From: LMUY01 sp964244585
Lineage (GTDB): Bacteria; Pseudomonadota; Alphaproteobacteria; Acetobacterales; Acetobacteraceae
Direction: 5' to 3'
DNA: 64,000 nt
Assembly: GCA_964244585.1 (NCBI GenBank)
Contig: CAXTJM010000014.1
Location: forward strand, 42,694 to 106,693
The position numbers were made by a program, and so were the translations under genes. This document shows, piece by piece, positions 6,979-16,217 of the stretch; positions within the stretch are counted from its first letter, which is position 1, and every line of letters starts with the position of its first letter. Under the pieces are notes generated by a model that saw nothing but the letters and a program-made list of their open reading frames with translations, was not told the origin of the DNA and ran no database searches.

Positions 6979-9900
6979 ATGCCGACCCCGTATTCCGCCG
7001 AAGACCTCCGCGCGCTGTTCGAGCCGCGCACCCTCACCAGGGGGCGCAGCCTCGTCCTGCTGGGTGCGGTCGAGGTGGCGCTTGCGGGTGAATCGATCAC
7101 GGCCGCGGTAGCCGACACCGGGCAGCGCCGCACGGCCACGTTGACGCCGACGCCCCGCGGCAGCCGCGTCGGCTTCAGCACGCGATGCACCTGCCGCCAG
7201 TCCGCCTGCGCGCATGTGGCGGCCGCCGGCCTGGCCGCGCTCGACCGGTTTCCCGCACTGCGCCGTCCTGCACCGGCGGCGGCGTTGGATGCGCCCGGCG
7301 TCCAGGCCCAGCCCGTGCGGCGGCTGCTTTTCGACGTGGGGGCCGCCAGCCCACCCTTTGCCTGCATCGTGTCCGCGTTCCTGTTGGACGAGCAGACCGG
7401 GCGGACCGAGGGGACCACGCCGGCCCGCATCGCCGCGGATGGGAATGCCTCCAGCGAGGCCAAGGCCGTGGCAGCGCTTCTGGAAGGCGCCCGCACGGAA
7501 GTGGCGCCCGAACAGCTCGGTGCCATCGTCGCCGCGCTGCTGCAATGCGGCCAGGGCCGTTGGGCCGCCACCCGGCGGCTGATGCGGCCAGGCCCGCCAC
7601 GCTCGTTCGACGCGGGCATGCCGCCGCCCCTGCCGCCGCGATCCGCCGTCCTGTTGGGGACGGAGGGCAATTGGTACGTCGACGCCAGTTCCGGCGCCAC
7701 CGGCCAGGCGCGTTTCAACGCCGCGGTGAAGCCCGCCGCCAAACCCGCGCGAGGCCGCAAGCGGGAGCCGATCCCGCTGCCGGCGTTGCAGAGCGACCAC
7801 GTCATCGTCACCCGCACCGCGACGCCGATCCTGCGGCTGCGCAAGCGCTATGGCCCGGACGAGGCGGGCAGCCTGGTGCTGCTGGATACGCTCACGCTGG
7901 ATTTCGACTATGCCGGCGAGCATGGCGGCAGCGGCCTGGCAGAGGGGGATGACGAGCGGCAATTCGTCCGCGTCGCCGGCTCCAGGGGCACTGAGTTCGT
8001 CCGGCGCGACCCGGCGGAAGAGGACAAGGCAGCGCAGATCCTGGCCGAGTACGGCTTCGTCCAGCTTCGCGTCGACGATGGCAGCGCCGGCAAGGGCCGC
8101 CGGGTCCACGTGCTGCGCGGCGCCGACGCCGCCGAGCAATGGCACCGCTTCCTGCTGGAGCGGGTGCCGGCACTGCAGGAACAGGGTTGGACCGTGATCG
8201 TCGAGGCCGGGTTCGGCCCGCGCGTGGCCAAGGTCGTCGGCGGGTTCGACGCGCGGGTGAGCGACGCGGAGCGCGGCAGCTTCTCGCTCGACCTGGGGAT
8301 CGAGGTGGATGGCGTGCGGGTGCCCCTGCTGCCGATCCTGGTGCGCCTGCTGGAGCGCGGTCCGGAGGCGATGCGCACCATGGGCGACGAGCTTGTCACC
8401 AGCCTGGAAGATGGCCGGGTGGTGCGCCTGCCGGCCGACCGCGTGCGCAAGCTGCTGGCCGTGGTGGGGGACTTGGTGGAGGCCGCGGCCAATCGCACCG
8501 ATGCGGCCCTGGTGCTGCCGGATGGCGAGGCTGCCGCCGTGCTGGACCTGGAAGAGCTGCTCACCACGCGCTGGCAGGGCGGGGCGGACGTGGCCGCGAC
8601 GGTGGAGCGGTTCCGCGACCTGCCCGAGATGGCCGAGGTGCCGATCCCGGACGGCTTCACCGCGACATTGCGCCCGTACCAGCAACACGGGCTGAACTGG
8701 CTGCAGCATCTCCGCGAGCATGGGCTGGGCGGGTTCCTGGCGGATGAGATGGGATTGGGCAAGACGGCCCAGACCATCGCCCACATCACCGCCGAGCATG
8801 CGGCCGGACGGCTGGACCGCCCCGTGCTGGTCGTGCTGCCGACCAGCCTGGTCGCCAACTGGCAGGCCGAGCTGGCGCGGTTCGCCCCGCATCTGGCGGT
8901 CGAGGTGCTGCACGGCCAGGGGCGCGAGGCCCGGCGCGCCAAGCTGGACGGCGTGGCCGTGGTGATCACCACCTATGCCGTGCTGGCGCGGGATGCGGAG
9001 GCGATGAAGGAGATCGCCTGGCACATCGTCGTGCTGGACGAGGCGCAAGCGATCAAGAGCCCGGAGGCCAAGGCGACCCGTGCCGTGTGCCAGTTGGACG
9101 CGCGGCATCGCATCTGCCTGTCCGGGACGCCGATCGAGAACAACTTGGACGAGCTGTGGTCCCAGTTCGCCTTCCTGCAACCCGGTTTGCTGGGCGACCG
9201 CCGGTCCTTCGGCAAGCGGTTCCGCTCACCCATCGAGAAGGAAGGCGACCCGCTGCGCCGCAGCCAGCTCAGCCGCCGCATCCGCCCCTTCATCCTGCGC
9301 CGCACCAAGGCGGAGGTCGCGTCCGAGCTGCCGCCCAAGGAAACCATCATGCGCCACATCACGCTCGGCGCGGAGCAGCGGGAGTTCTACGACACCATCC
9401 GCGCCACGCTGCACGACACGGTTCGCGACCAGCTGGCCGAGCTGGGGCCGAACCAGGGCCGCTTCGTCGTGCTGAACGCGCTGCTGAAGCTGCGGCAAGC
9501 CTGTTGCGACCCGCGCCTGGTCAAGCTGACCGCCGGGCCCAGCGAGGCCGGGTCGGCCAAGCTGGAGACGCTGCTGGAGATGATCGGCGGCATGCTGCCG
9601 GAGGGCCGGCGCATCCTGCTGTTCAGCCAGTTCACCTCCATGCTGGACCTGATCAAGCCGCGGCTCGTCGAAGCCGGCCACAAATTCGTGGAGTTGCGCG
9701 GCGACACCCGCGACCGGGCCGAGCCGGTGCGCGCCTTCCAGGCCGGCGAGGTCCCGCTCTTCCTCATCAGCCTGAAGGCGGGTGGCCGCGGCCTGAACCT
9801 GACGAGCGCGGACACCGTGATCCACTACGACCCTTGGTGGAACCCGGCGGTGGAGGACCAGGCCTCCGACCGGGCGCATCGCATCGGCCAGACCCGCTCC

Positions 9901-10077
9901 GTCTTCGTCTACAAGCTGATCGCCGCCGACACGGTGGAGGAGCGCATCATCCAGTTGCAGGAGCGCAAGGCGGAACTGGCCAACCTCGCCTTCGACGCGG
10001 AAGTGGAGGCGTCCGGCCTGGACTCGGACGACCTGGAATTCCTGCTCGCGTCGGAAACCCAGCGTCGCGCAGCCTGA
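6979..10077 (+). CDS. SWIM zinc-finger SNF2-family helicase/ATPase
   Basis: Large (1032-residue) DNA-dependent ATPase. The N-terminus carries a SWIM-like zinc motif C70-x-C72-x4-C77-x-H79. A poorly conserved middle (about 100-560) precedes the SNF2 core: Walker A in DEMGLGKTAQT (Lys about 595), DEAQ box (about 686), SGTPIENNLDELWSQF, and the C-terminal helicase lobe with SLKAGGRGLNL and HRIGQ (about 967). The protein translocates on duplex DNA and may displace bound proteins, as RapA or other bacterial SNF2 enzymes do; its actual target is unknown. No methylase or nuclease gene is adjacent, so a restriction or phage-defence role is not indicated. Confidence 0.9.
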   Translation: MPTPYSAEDLRALFEPRTLTRGRSLVLLGAVEVALAGESITAAVADTGQRRTATLTPTPRGSRVGFSTRCTCRQSACAHVAAAGLAALDRFPALRRPAPAAALDAPGVQAQPVRRLLFDVGAASPPFACIVSAFLLDEQTGRTEGTTPARIAADGNASSEAKAVAALLEGARTEVAPEQLGAIVAALLQCGQGRWAATRRLMRPGPPRSFDAGMPPPLPPRSAVLLGTEGNWYVDASSGATGQARFNAAVKPAAKPARGRKREPIPLPALQSDHVIVTRTATPILRLRKRYGPDEAGSLVLLDTLTLDFDYAGEHGGSGLAEGDDERQFVRVAGSRGTEFVRRDPAEEDKAAQILAEYGFVQLRVDDGSAGKGRRVHVLRGADAAEQWHRFLLERVPALQEQGWTVIVEAGFGPRVAKVVGGFDARVSDAERGSFSLDLGIEVDGVRVPLLPILVRLLERGPEAMRTMGDELVTSLEDGRVVRLPADRVRKLLAVVGDLVEAAANRTDAALVLPDGEAAAVLDLEELLTTRWQGGADVAATVERFRDLPEMAEVPIPDGFTATLRPYQQHGLNWLQHLREHGLGGFLADEMGLGKTAQTIAHITAEHAAGRLDRPVLVVLPTSLVANWQAELARFAPHLAVEVLHGQGREARRAKLDGVAVVITTYAVLARDAEAMKEIAWHIVVLDEAQAIKSPEAKATRAVCQLDARHRICLSGTPIENNLDELWSQFAFLQPGLLGDRRSFGKRFRSPIEKEGDPLRRSQLSRRIRPFILRRTKAEVASELPPKETIMRHITLGAEQREFYDTIRATLHDTVRDQLAELGPNQGRFVVLNALLKLRQACCDPRLVKLTAGPSEAGSAKLETLLEMIGGMLPEGRRILLFSQFTSMLDLIKPRLVEAGHKFVELRGDTRDRAEPVRAFQAGEVPLFLISLKAGGRGLNLTSADTVIHYDPWWNPAVEDQASDRAHRIGQTRSVFVYKLIAADTVEERIIQLQERKAELANLAFDAEVEASGLDSDDLEFLLASETQRRAA

Positions 10078-10126
10078 GGCGACGGGCACGTTATAGGCGC
10101 CGTCCCTGCCATGCAGGCGGACCTGC

Positions 10127-10366
10127 CTACCCGCCATGCCCCTCCACCACCGTGCCTTCGCGCAACCGGGCCGGGACATAGCGCTCGTGCGGACGCAGGC
10201 CCTCCGTGGTGCCCTGCCAGATCAGCGCGATGGCCAGGACGGTTTCCGCCAGGGTGATCACCAGCACGGCGCGGCGGCTCGGCAGCCGGCGATAAACGAT
10301 GCCGTAGAGCAGGGCGGCGGCCAGCACGGGCGCCAGTGCCAGCATCGCCTCACCGGCGCGCAGCAT
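10127..10366 (-). CDS. Small two-helix membrane protein, DUF6111-like
   Basis: 79 residues from ATG 10366, which overlaps the Nudix stop by one base (TGATG). Two hydrophobic helices are visible (MLALAPVLAAALLYGIVY, and VLVITLAETVLAIALIW) with a basic loop RRLPSRRA between, then a soluble tail YVPARLREGTVVEGHGG. Size, topology and position downstream of the Nudix gene fit the DUF6111 proteins of alphaproteobacteria; the family name is from memory of gene order. Function unknown. Confidence 0.65.
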   Translation of the reverse strand: MLRAGEAMLALAPVLAAALLYGIVYRRLPSRRAVLVITLAETVLAIALIWQGTTEGLRPHERYVPARLREGTVVEGHGG

Positions 10367-10986
10367 CAGCCCGTCGCCGCGGCGCGCAGGCGATGCGCCA
10401 GATGGACCAGGATCGCCGCCGTGGCGCCCCAGATATAATGGGTGGCGTGCGGCCAGACCCAGAATTCGCGCTCCCTGCCCTTCCACTGCGCCCGGCGGCG
10501 CTGCGGGGCGGACGGATCCAACAGCACGGACAGCGGCAGCTCGAACACCTCCTCCACCTCGGCCGCCGCGGGCACGGGAACGAAGCCCGGGGCCAGCAGG
10601 CCGACGACCGGGCTGATGCAGAACCCCGTGCCGGTGACGTAGTCCGGCAGGCGCCCGGTCACCTCCACCAGTTCGGCAGGCAACCCCACCTCCTCCCTCG
10701 CCTCGCGCAATGCGGCCGTGACGGCGTCCTCCCCCGGGTCGAGGCGGCCGCCGGGGAACGCGACCTGGCCGGCATGCGAGGACAGGGCGGCGCTTCGCTT
10801 GGTCAGCAGGATACCGGGCGCGGCGCCGTGGACAATGGGGACCAGCACCGCGGCGGCGACCAGCCTGCGCCGTGCCAGGTCGGCCATGTCGTCGCTGGTC
10901 GCCGGCGCGGCCAATGCGTCACCGGGCAACTCGGGCACGGTGCCGTCCCGCTCGGCCAGGCGGGCACGCAGCTCGGCAAGGTCCAA
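10366..10986 (-). CDS. Nudix hydrolase, CoA pyrophosphatase type
   Basis: 206 residues. The Nudix box GGRLDPGEDAVTAALREAREEVGL (G-x5-E-x7-REUxEE-x-G-U) is intact, preceded by the CoA-pyrophosphatase-type segment ILLTKRS..LSSHAGQVAFPGG (UPF0035 motif). It would hydrolyse CoA or its derivatives to adenosine-3',5'-bisphosphate and 4'-phosphopantetheine. The start is probably TTG 10986: a GAGGAG lies 6 bases upstream, formed by the last codons of the DUF1285 gene. It sits between DUF1285 and a DUF6111-like gene. Confidence 0.88.
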   Translation of the reverse strand: MDLAELRARLAERDGTVPELPGDALAAPATSDDMADLARRRLVAAAVLVPIVHGAAPGILLTKRSAALSSHAGQVAFPGGRLDPGEDAVTAALREAREEVGLPAELVEVTGRLPDYVTGTGFCISPVVGLLAPGFVPVPAAAEVEEVFELPLSVLLDPSAPQRRRAQWKGREREFWVWPHATHYIWGATAAILVHLAHRLRAAATG

Positions 10987-10988
10987 TG

Positions 10989-11603
10989 CTACTCCTCGAC
11001 CGCGGGCAGGTCGCCCAGCGGGAAGAAGGCGCCGCAACTCCAGACGCCGAGCACCTGGCGGCCGTGCCAAAGCCGCGGCACGGCCAGCGCCACCAGCTCG
11101 TAATACACGGCACGATTGATCCGCGCCTCGACCGGGGCGGCCCCGACGCCCCCGCGGACATGAAGATAGGGTGTCGGCTCGCAGGTCAGGATGTCATGCG
11201 CGACGCGGATCGGGTGCTCGGGTCCTGCGGTCACCATCTGGTCGATATTGGTGCGGAAGCTCAGCACCTGGTCGCGCTCGTCGCCGGTCCAGGCCATCTC
11301 CACGGCGACGAACGGCGCATCCTCCACCTCGATCCTGCCGCGCTCGGCCGGCGTCTCCAGCCAGAACGAACCATCGGCCTCGCGCTTCAGCACGCCGGAG
11401 AACAGGCAGACCAGCTCCTTCCGGTTGATCGGCGTGCCGCGGTAGAGCCAGGTGCCGTCACGCTGGATCAGGAACGGGAGGTCGCCGCATTCCACGCGGC
11501 TGCGGACGGGCTTGCAGCAGGCCGGCGCCGAGGCCGTGGCCAACCGACGCACCAGCGCGGCAGGGGGGCGATTTGCCAGCAACTCAGGTTCAGCATCGTT
11601 CAC
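10989..11603 (-). CDS. DUF1285 domain protein
   Basis: 204 residues from GTG 11603. The conserved DUF1285 pattern is clear: CGDLPFLIQRDGTWLYRGTPINRKELVCLFSGVLKREADG, then TPAERGRIEVEDAPFVAVEM and FRTNIDQMVTAGPEHPIRV. Function is unknown; the fold is related to PilZ/ligand-binding proteins according to structural work I recall only generally. It is the first gene of a leftward operon with the Nudix gene (2-base gap) and divergent from a MoxR gene, 127 bases away. The frame stays open upstream, but that extension overlaps the MoxR start and shows no family character. Confidence 0.85.
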   Translation of the reverse strand: MNDAEPELLANRPPAALVRRLATASAPACCKPVRSRVECGDLPFLIQRDGTWLYRGTPINRKELVCLFSGVLKREADGSFWLETPAERGRIEVEDAPFVAVEMAWTGDERDQVLSFRTNIDQMVTAGPEHPIRVAHDILTCEPTPYLHVRGGVGAAPVEARINRAVYYELVALAVPRLWHGRQVLGVWSCGAFFPLGDLPAVEE

Positions 11604-11730
11604 AACGCGTTTCCATTTCCGTCGATGCTTCCGTTCCAGCCGGATATAGGTAGCATCCCCCTGACGATCAAAGACCTCCCCGCCATATCGGCGGGAATGC
11701 TGGCTGAACTCGCGAAGGGGCACATGCGCC

Positions 11731-12720
<990 letters not shown>

Positions 12721-12725
12721 AGCCG

Positions 12726-13580
12726 ATGCCGGTCCGCTCCGGCCACCCGGTTCTGCGCGCCGAGGCGCTCGGCGCTGCCCTGCCCCCCTTGCTGGTGGCG
12801 GCGGAGCGGGTGGCAGCGACGGTCGCCCAGGGCGTGCATGGCCGTCGCCGGGTCGGCCAAGGGGATAGCTTCTGGCAGTTCCGGCCCTACCAGGCGGGCG
12901 ATGCCCCCAGCCGCATCGACTGGCGGCAATCCGCCAAATCCGCCCGCACCTATGTTCGGGAGACCGAATGGGAGGCGGCGCAGACGGTCCATCTGTGGCG
13001 GGACGGCTCGGCCTCCATGCACTGGCATTCCGGCGCGGCCATGCCCAAGAAGATCGAGCGGGCGGAGCTCCTGCTGCTGGCCACCGCGTCCCTGCTGATC
13101 CGCGGCGGCGAGCGGGTGCGCCTGCTGGGCCACCGCACCGGGGGCTCCCTGGCGGCAATGGAAGCTGCGCTGTCCGGGATGGAGGGCGAGGGCCTGCCGC
13201 CGCTCGCCGCCCTGCCGCCGCACGGGCGGGTAGTGCTGATCGGGGACTTCCTGCAACCTCTCGACGATATCCAGCGGACGATCGCCCGCCTGACAGCCAT
13301 TCCCGTGCGGGGGCACCTGTTGCAGATCCTGGACCCGGCGGAGGCGCTGCTGCCCTATAGCGGCCGGGTGCGGTTCCGCGGTGTGGAGGCGGATGGCGAC
13401 CTGCTGGTGCCCCGCGTCGAAGGCATCCGCGACGCCTATGCCGAGGCGCTGGCGTCGCAGCAGGCCGGGCTGGGCGCGCTCTGCCGTGCCGCCGGTTGGG
13501 GCTTTGCCACCCACCATACCGATGCCGCACCGGCAGCGGCCTTGCTGGCGCTGTATACGGCGCTGGCAGGCCTGTCGTGA
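12726..13580 (+). CDS. DUF58 domain protein (VWA-like partner of MoxR)
   Basis: 284 residues. The DUF58 signature is visible: GRRRVGQGDSFWQFRPYQAGDAPSRIDWRQSAKSARTYVRETEWE, then the VWA-like WRDGSASM in place of a classical DxSxS motif. No transmembrane helix is seen at either end, so this is probably a cytoplasmic or membrane-associated protein. DUF58 proteins almost always accompany MoxR ATPases. ATG 12726 is used; an in-frame TTG at 12717 overlaps the MoxR stop and could also serve. Confidence 0.88.
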   Translation: MPVRSGHPVLRAEALGAALPPLLVAAERVAATVAQGVHGRRRVGQGDSFWQFRPYQAGDAPSRIDWRQSAKSARTYVRETEWEAAQTVHLWRDGSASMHWHSGAAMPKKIERAELLLLATASLLIRGGERVRLLGHRTGGSLAAMEAALSGMEGEGLPPLAALPPHGRVVLIGDFLQPLDDIQRTIARLTAIPVRGHLLQILDPAEALLPYSGRVRFRGVEADGDLLVPRVEGIRDAYAEALASQQAGLGALCRAAGWGFATHHTDAAPAAALLALYTALAGLS

Positions 13581-16216
13581 TCTTCGCCGCCCCCTGGGTG
13601 CTGGCCGCCCTGGCGGTGCTGCCGGCGCTCTGGTGGCTCTTGCGGGTCACCCCGCCGGCGCCGCGGGTGCAGGATTTCCCGGCGATCCGCCTGCTGGTCG
13701 GCCTTCGCCCGCGCGAGGAGACGGCGGCCCGCACCCCCTTGTGGCTGCTGCTGCTGCGGATATTGGCAGCGGGGTTGCTGATCGTGGGGCTGGCCGGACC
13801 CGTGCTGGACGCCGCCGGGGCGTTGGCCGGGTCGGGGCCGCTGCTGCTGGTGGTGGATGATGGCTGGGCGGCGGCGCCCGACTGGTCCGCCCGCATGGCC
13901 GCGGCGGAGGCGGCCCTCGACCGGGCGGAGCGGGCCGGCCGCCCTGCCGCCCTGCTGACCACCTCTCGCTCCGGGCAGGATGCCGCCCCCACCCTGTCGC
14001 CCGCCACGCCGGTCGCGGACTTGCGGCCTCGCCTGGCGGCGCTGCACCCCCAGCCTTGGCCGCCCGACCATGCCGGGGCGGCACGGGCGCTGCAGGGTGC
14101 GTCCGGCACCGTGGTCTACATCGCGGACGGAATCGCCGCGCCGGGGGACGATGCCTTGCACGCCGCACTGGCGGCGGCCGGACCGGTGATGGAGGTGGCC
14201 CCGGCGGCGCCGGCCGCGCCGATGCTGTTGCAGCCCAGGGCGGAGGCGGACCGTCTGGTCGCGCGCGTGGCCATGCTGCCGGAGCCGGTCGCCACCGACC
14301 TGGCCGTGCTGGCGCAGAGCGGCGACGGCCGCACGCTGGCCCGCGCCACCGCCCATGCCGCGCAGGGCGCAACCGAAGCGGAGTTGCCGGTCGTCCTGCC
14401 GCCCGAATTGCGCAACCGTCTGACCCGGCTGGTGCTGGAGGGTCCCGCCTCCGCCGGCGTCACCTTCCTCCTCGACGAAGGGTTTCGCCGCCGGCCGGTC
14501 GGGTTGGTGACGGCGGAAGCGGGCGCGGATACGCCGCTGGTGGGTTCGCTGTACTACCTGGAACGGGCCCTGGCCCCCTTCACGGAGTTGCGCCAGGGCG
14601 ACCTGCATACGCTGTTGCAGCGTGACATCGCCGTCATCGTGCTGGCCGACCGACCGCTTGCGCCTTCCGAGGTGCCGGAGCTACAGGCCTGGGTCCGCAA
14701 TGGCGGGTTGCTGCTGCGGTTCGCCGGGCCGCGCAGCGCCGACACGACGGACGATCTCGGGCAGCCCGCCGCACCCGACCCCCTGATGCCGGAACGGCTG
14801 TTGGCGGAAGACCGCCAGCTCGGCGGCGCCCTGTCCTGGAGCCAGCCCGCGAAACTCGCCGACTTCCCGGCCAACTCGCCCTTCGCCGGCCTGCCGGTGC
14901 CCGATGAGGTGACGGTGAGCCGCCAGGTGCTGGCCGAGCCGTCGGCGCAATTGTCCGACCACACCTGGGCCCGGCTGAAGGATGGGACCCCGCTGGTGAC
15001 GGAGGCGTCGCGCGGCGCGGGGCGGGTCGTGCTGTTCCACGTGACCGCCAATGCGGATTGGTCCAACCTGCCGCTGTCCGGCCTGTTCCCCGACATGCTG
15101 CGGCGGTTGGTCGCCCTGTCGGCGGGCGTGAGCGCCACGCCGGACGCCGCCCCGCTCAGCCCGGCGGAAACGCTGGACGGGTTCGGCGTCCTGGGCACGC
15201 CGCCACCGGCCGCCGCGGGCCTGGCCGCGGCCGACTTCGCCAAGACCGTGGTGTCGCCGCAGCATCCTCCCGGATTGTACGGTCCGGAGGCCGGGCGGCG
15301 GGCGCTCAACCTGTCGAGCGCCATGGGCAAGCTGGCCGTCGCGTCCGCCGTGTCCGGCGCCGTGCAGCAGGATCTGGCCGGCGGCGTGCGGGAGCGGGCG
15401 ATCGGCCCCTGGCTGGTGGCCGCCGGGCTGGCGCTGCTGGCCATCGACCTTCTGCTGGGCCTGCGGCTGCGCGGCCTGTTGCGGCCGGCCCTGGCTGCCG
15501 CGTTGCTGCTGGCCGCCGTGCCGGTGCGCGCGCAGCTGCCCTCCCCGCCCTGGCGGGCCGCGCTGGAGACGCGCCTGGCCTATGTCGTCTCCGGCGACGC
15601 GGCAGTGGACGACACGGCCCGCGCCGGGCTGGCGGGCCTCTCGGCCTACGTCAATGCGCGGACCGCAGCCCATTTGGCCGACCCCTCCGGCGTGCGGCCC
15701 GGCACGGACGATCTGAGCTTCTATCCCCTGCTGTATTGGCCGGTCACGACGGGGCAGGTTCCGTCCGGCGCTGCGATCACGGCGATGAACGGCTTCATGC
15801 GGGACGGCGGCATCATCGTGATCGACAGCCGTGGCGACCAGGCCGCCTTGCGGAGCGCGGCATCCGGATTGGCGATCCCGCCGCTGACGCCGCTGACGAC
15901 GGAGCACGTGCTGTCGCGCGCCTTCTACCTGCTGAGCCAATATCCGGGCCGCACGGATGGCGAGACGGTGTGGGTGCAGCGCCAGGGCGACCGCAGCAAC
16001 GACGATGTCAGCCCCGTGGTGATCGGGTCGAACGATTGGGCGTCCGCCTGGGCGGTGGACCCGGCCGGCCGCAACACGATCGCCGTCGATGGCGGTCCGA
16101 GGCAGCGCACGCTGGCCTACCGTTTCGGGGTAAACCTGGTGATGTACGCCCTCACCGGCAACTATAAGGGTGACCAGGTGCACGTGCCGCACATCCTCGA
16201 ACGGTTGGGCCAGTAG
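13577..16216 (+). CDS. BatA/DUF4159 double-domain membrane protein
   Basis: 879 residues from GTG 13577, coupled to the DUF58 stop (GTGA). The N-terminus is BatA-like, with two membrane helices (about 2-20 and 53-72) flanking PAPRVQDFPAIRLL. A long Ala-rich region resembling a degenerate VWA domain follows. A central membrane segment (about 611-655) leads into a C-terminal DUF4159 domain (about 670-879) containing DDLSFYPLLYWPV, GFMRDGGIIVIDSRG and RTDGETVWVQRQGDRSNDDVSPVVIG. DUF4159 is a glutamine-amidotransferase-like fold. It probably forms the membrane core of the cluster, with soluble domains outside the cytoplasm; orientation is inferred. Confidence 0.88.
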   Translation: MIFAAPWVLAALAVLPALWWLLRVTPPAPRVQDFPAIRLLVGLRPREETAARTPLWLLLLRILAAGLLIVGLAGPVLDAAGALAGSGPLLLVVDDGWAAAPDWSARMAAAEAALDRAERAGRPAALLTTSRSGQDAAPTLSPATPVADLRPRLAALHPQPWPPDHAGAARALQGASGTVVYIADGIAAPGDDALHAALAAAGPVMEVAPAAPAAPMLLQPRAEADRLVARVAMLPEPVATDLAVLAQSGDGRTLARATAHAAQGATEAELPVVLPPELRNRLTRLVLEGPASAGVTFLLDEGFRRRPVGLVTAEAGADTPLVGSLYYLERALAPFTELRQGDLHTLLQRDIAVIVLADRPLAPSEVPELQAWVRNGGLLLRFAGPRSADTTDDLGQPAAPDPLMPERLLAEDRQLGGALSWSQPAKLADFPANSPFAGLPVPDEVTVSRQVLAEPSAQLSDHTWARLKDGTPLVTEASRGAGRVVLFHVTANADWSNLPLSGLFPDMLRRLVALSAGVSATPDAAPLSPAETLDGFGVLGTPPPAAAGLAAADFAKTVVSPQHPPGLYGPEAGRRALNLSSAMGKLAVASAVSGAVQQDLAGGVRERAIGPWLVAAGLALLAIDLLLGLRLRGLLRPALAAALLLAAVPVRAQLPSPPWRAALETRLAYVVSGDAAVDDTARAGLAGLSAYVNARTAAHLADPSGVRPGTDDLSFYPLLYWPVTTGQVPSGAAITAMNGFMRDGGIIVIDSRGDQAALRSAASGLAIPPLTPLTTEHVLSRAFYLLSQYPGRTDGETVWVQRQGDRSNDDVSPVVIGSNDWASAWAVDPAGRNTIAVDGGPRQRTLAYRFGVNLVMYALTGNYKGDQVHVPHILERLGQ

Positions 16217-16217
16217 C

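Noticed and set aside
6913..9180. 755-residue minus-strand open frame opposite the SNF2 gene
   Set aside because: Shadow frame rich in His, Gln, Arg and Gly; the plus-strand protein has clear helicase motifs throughout.
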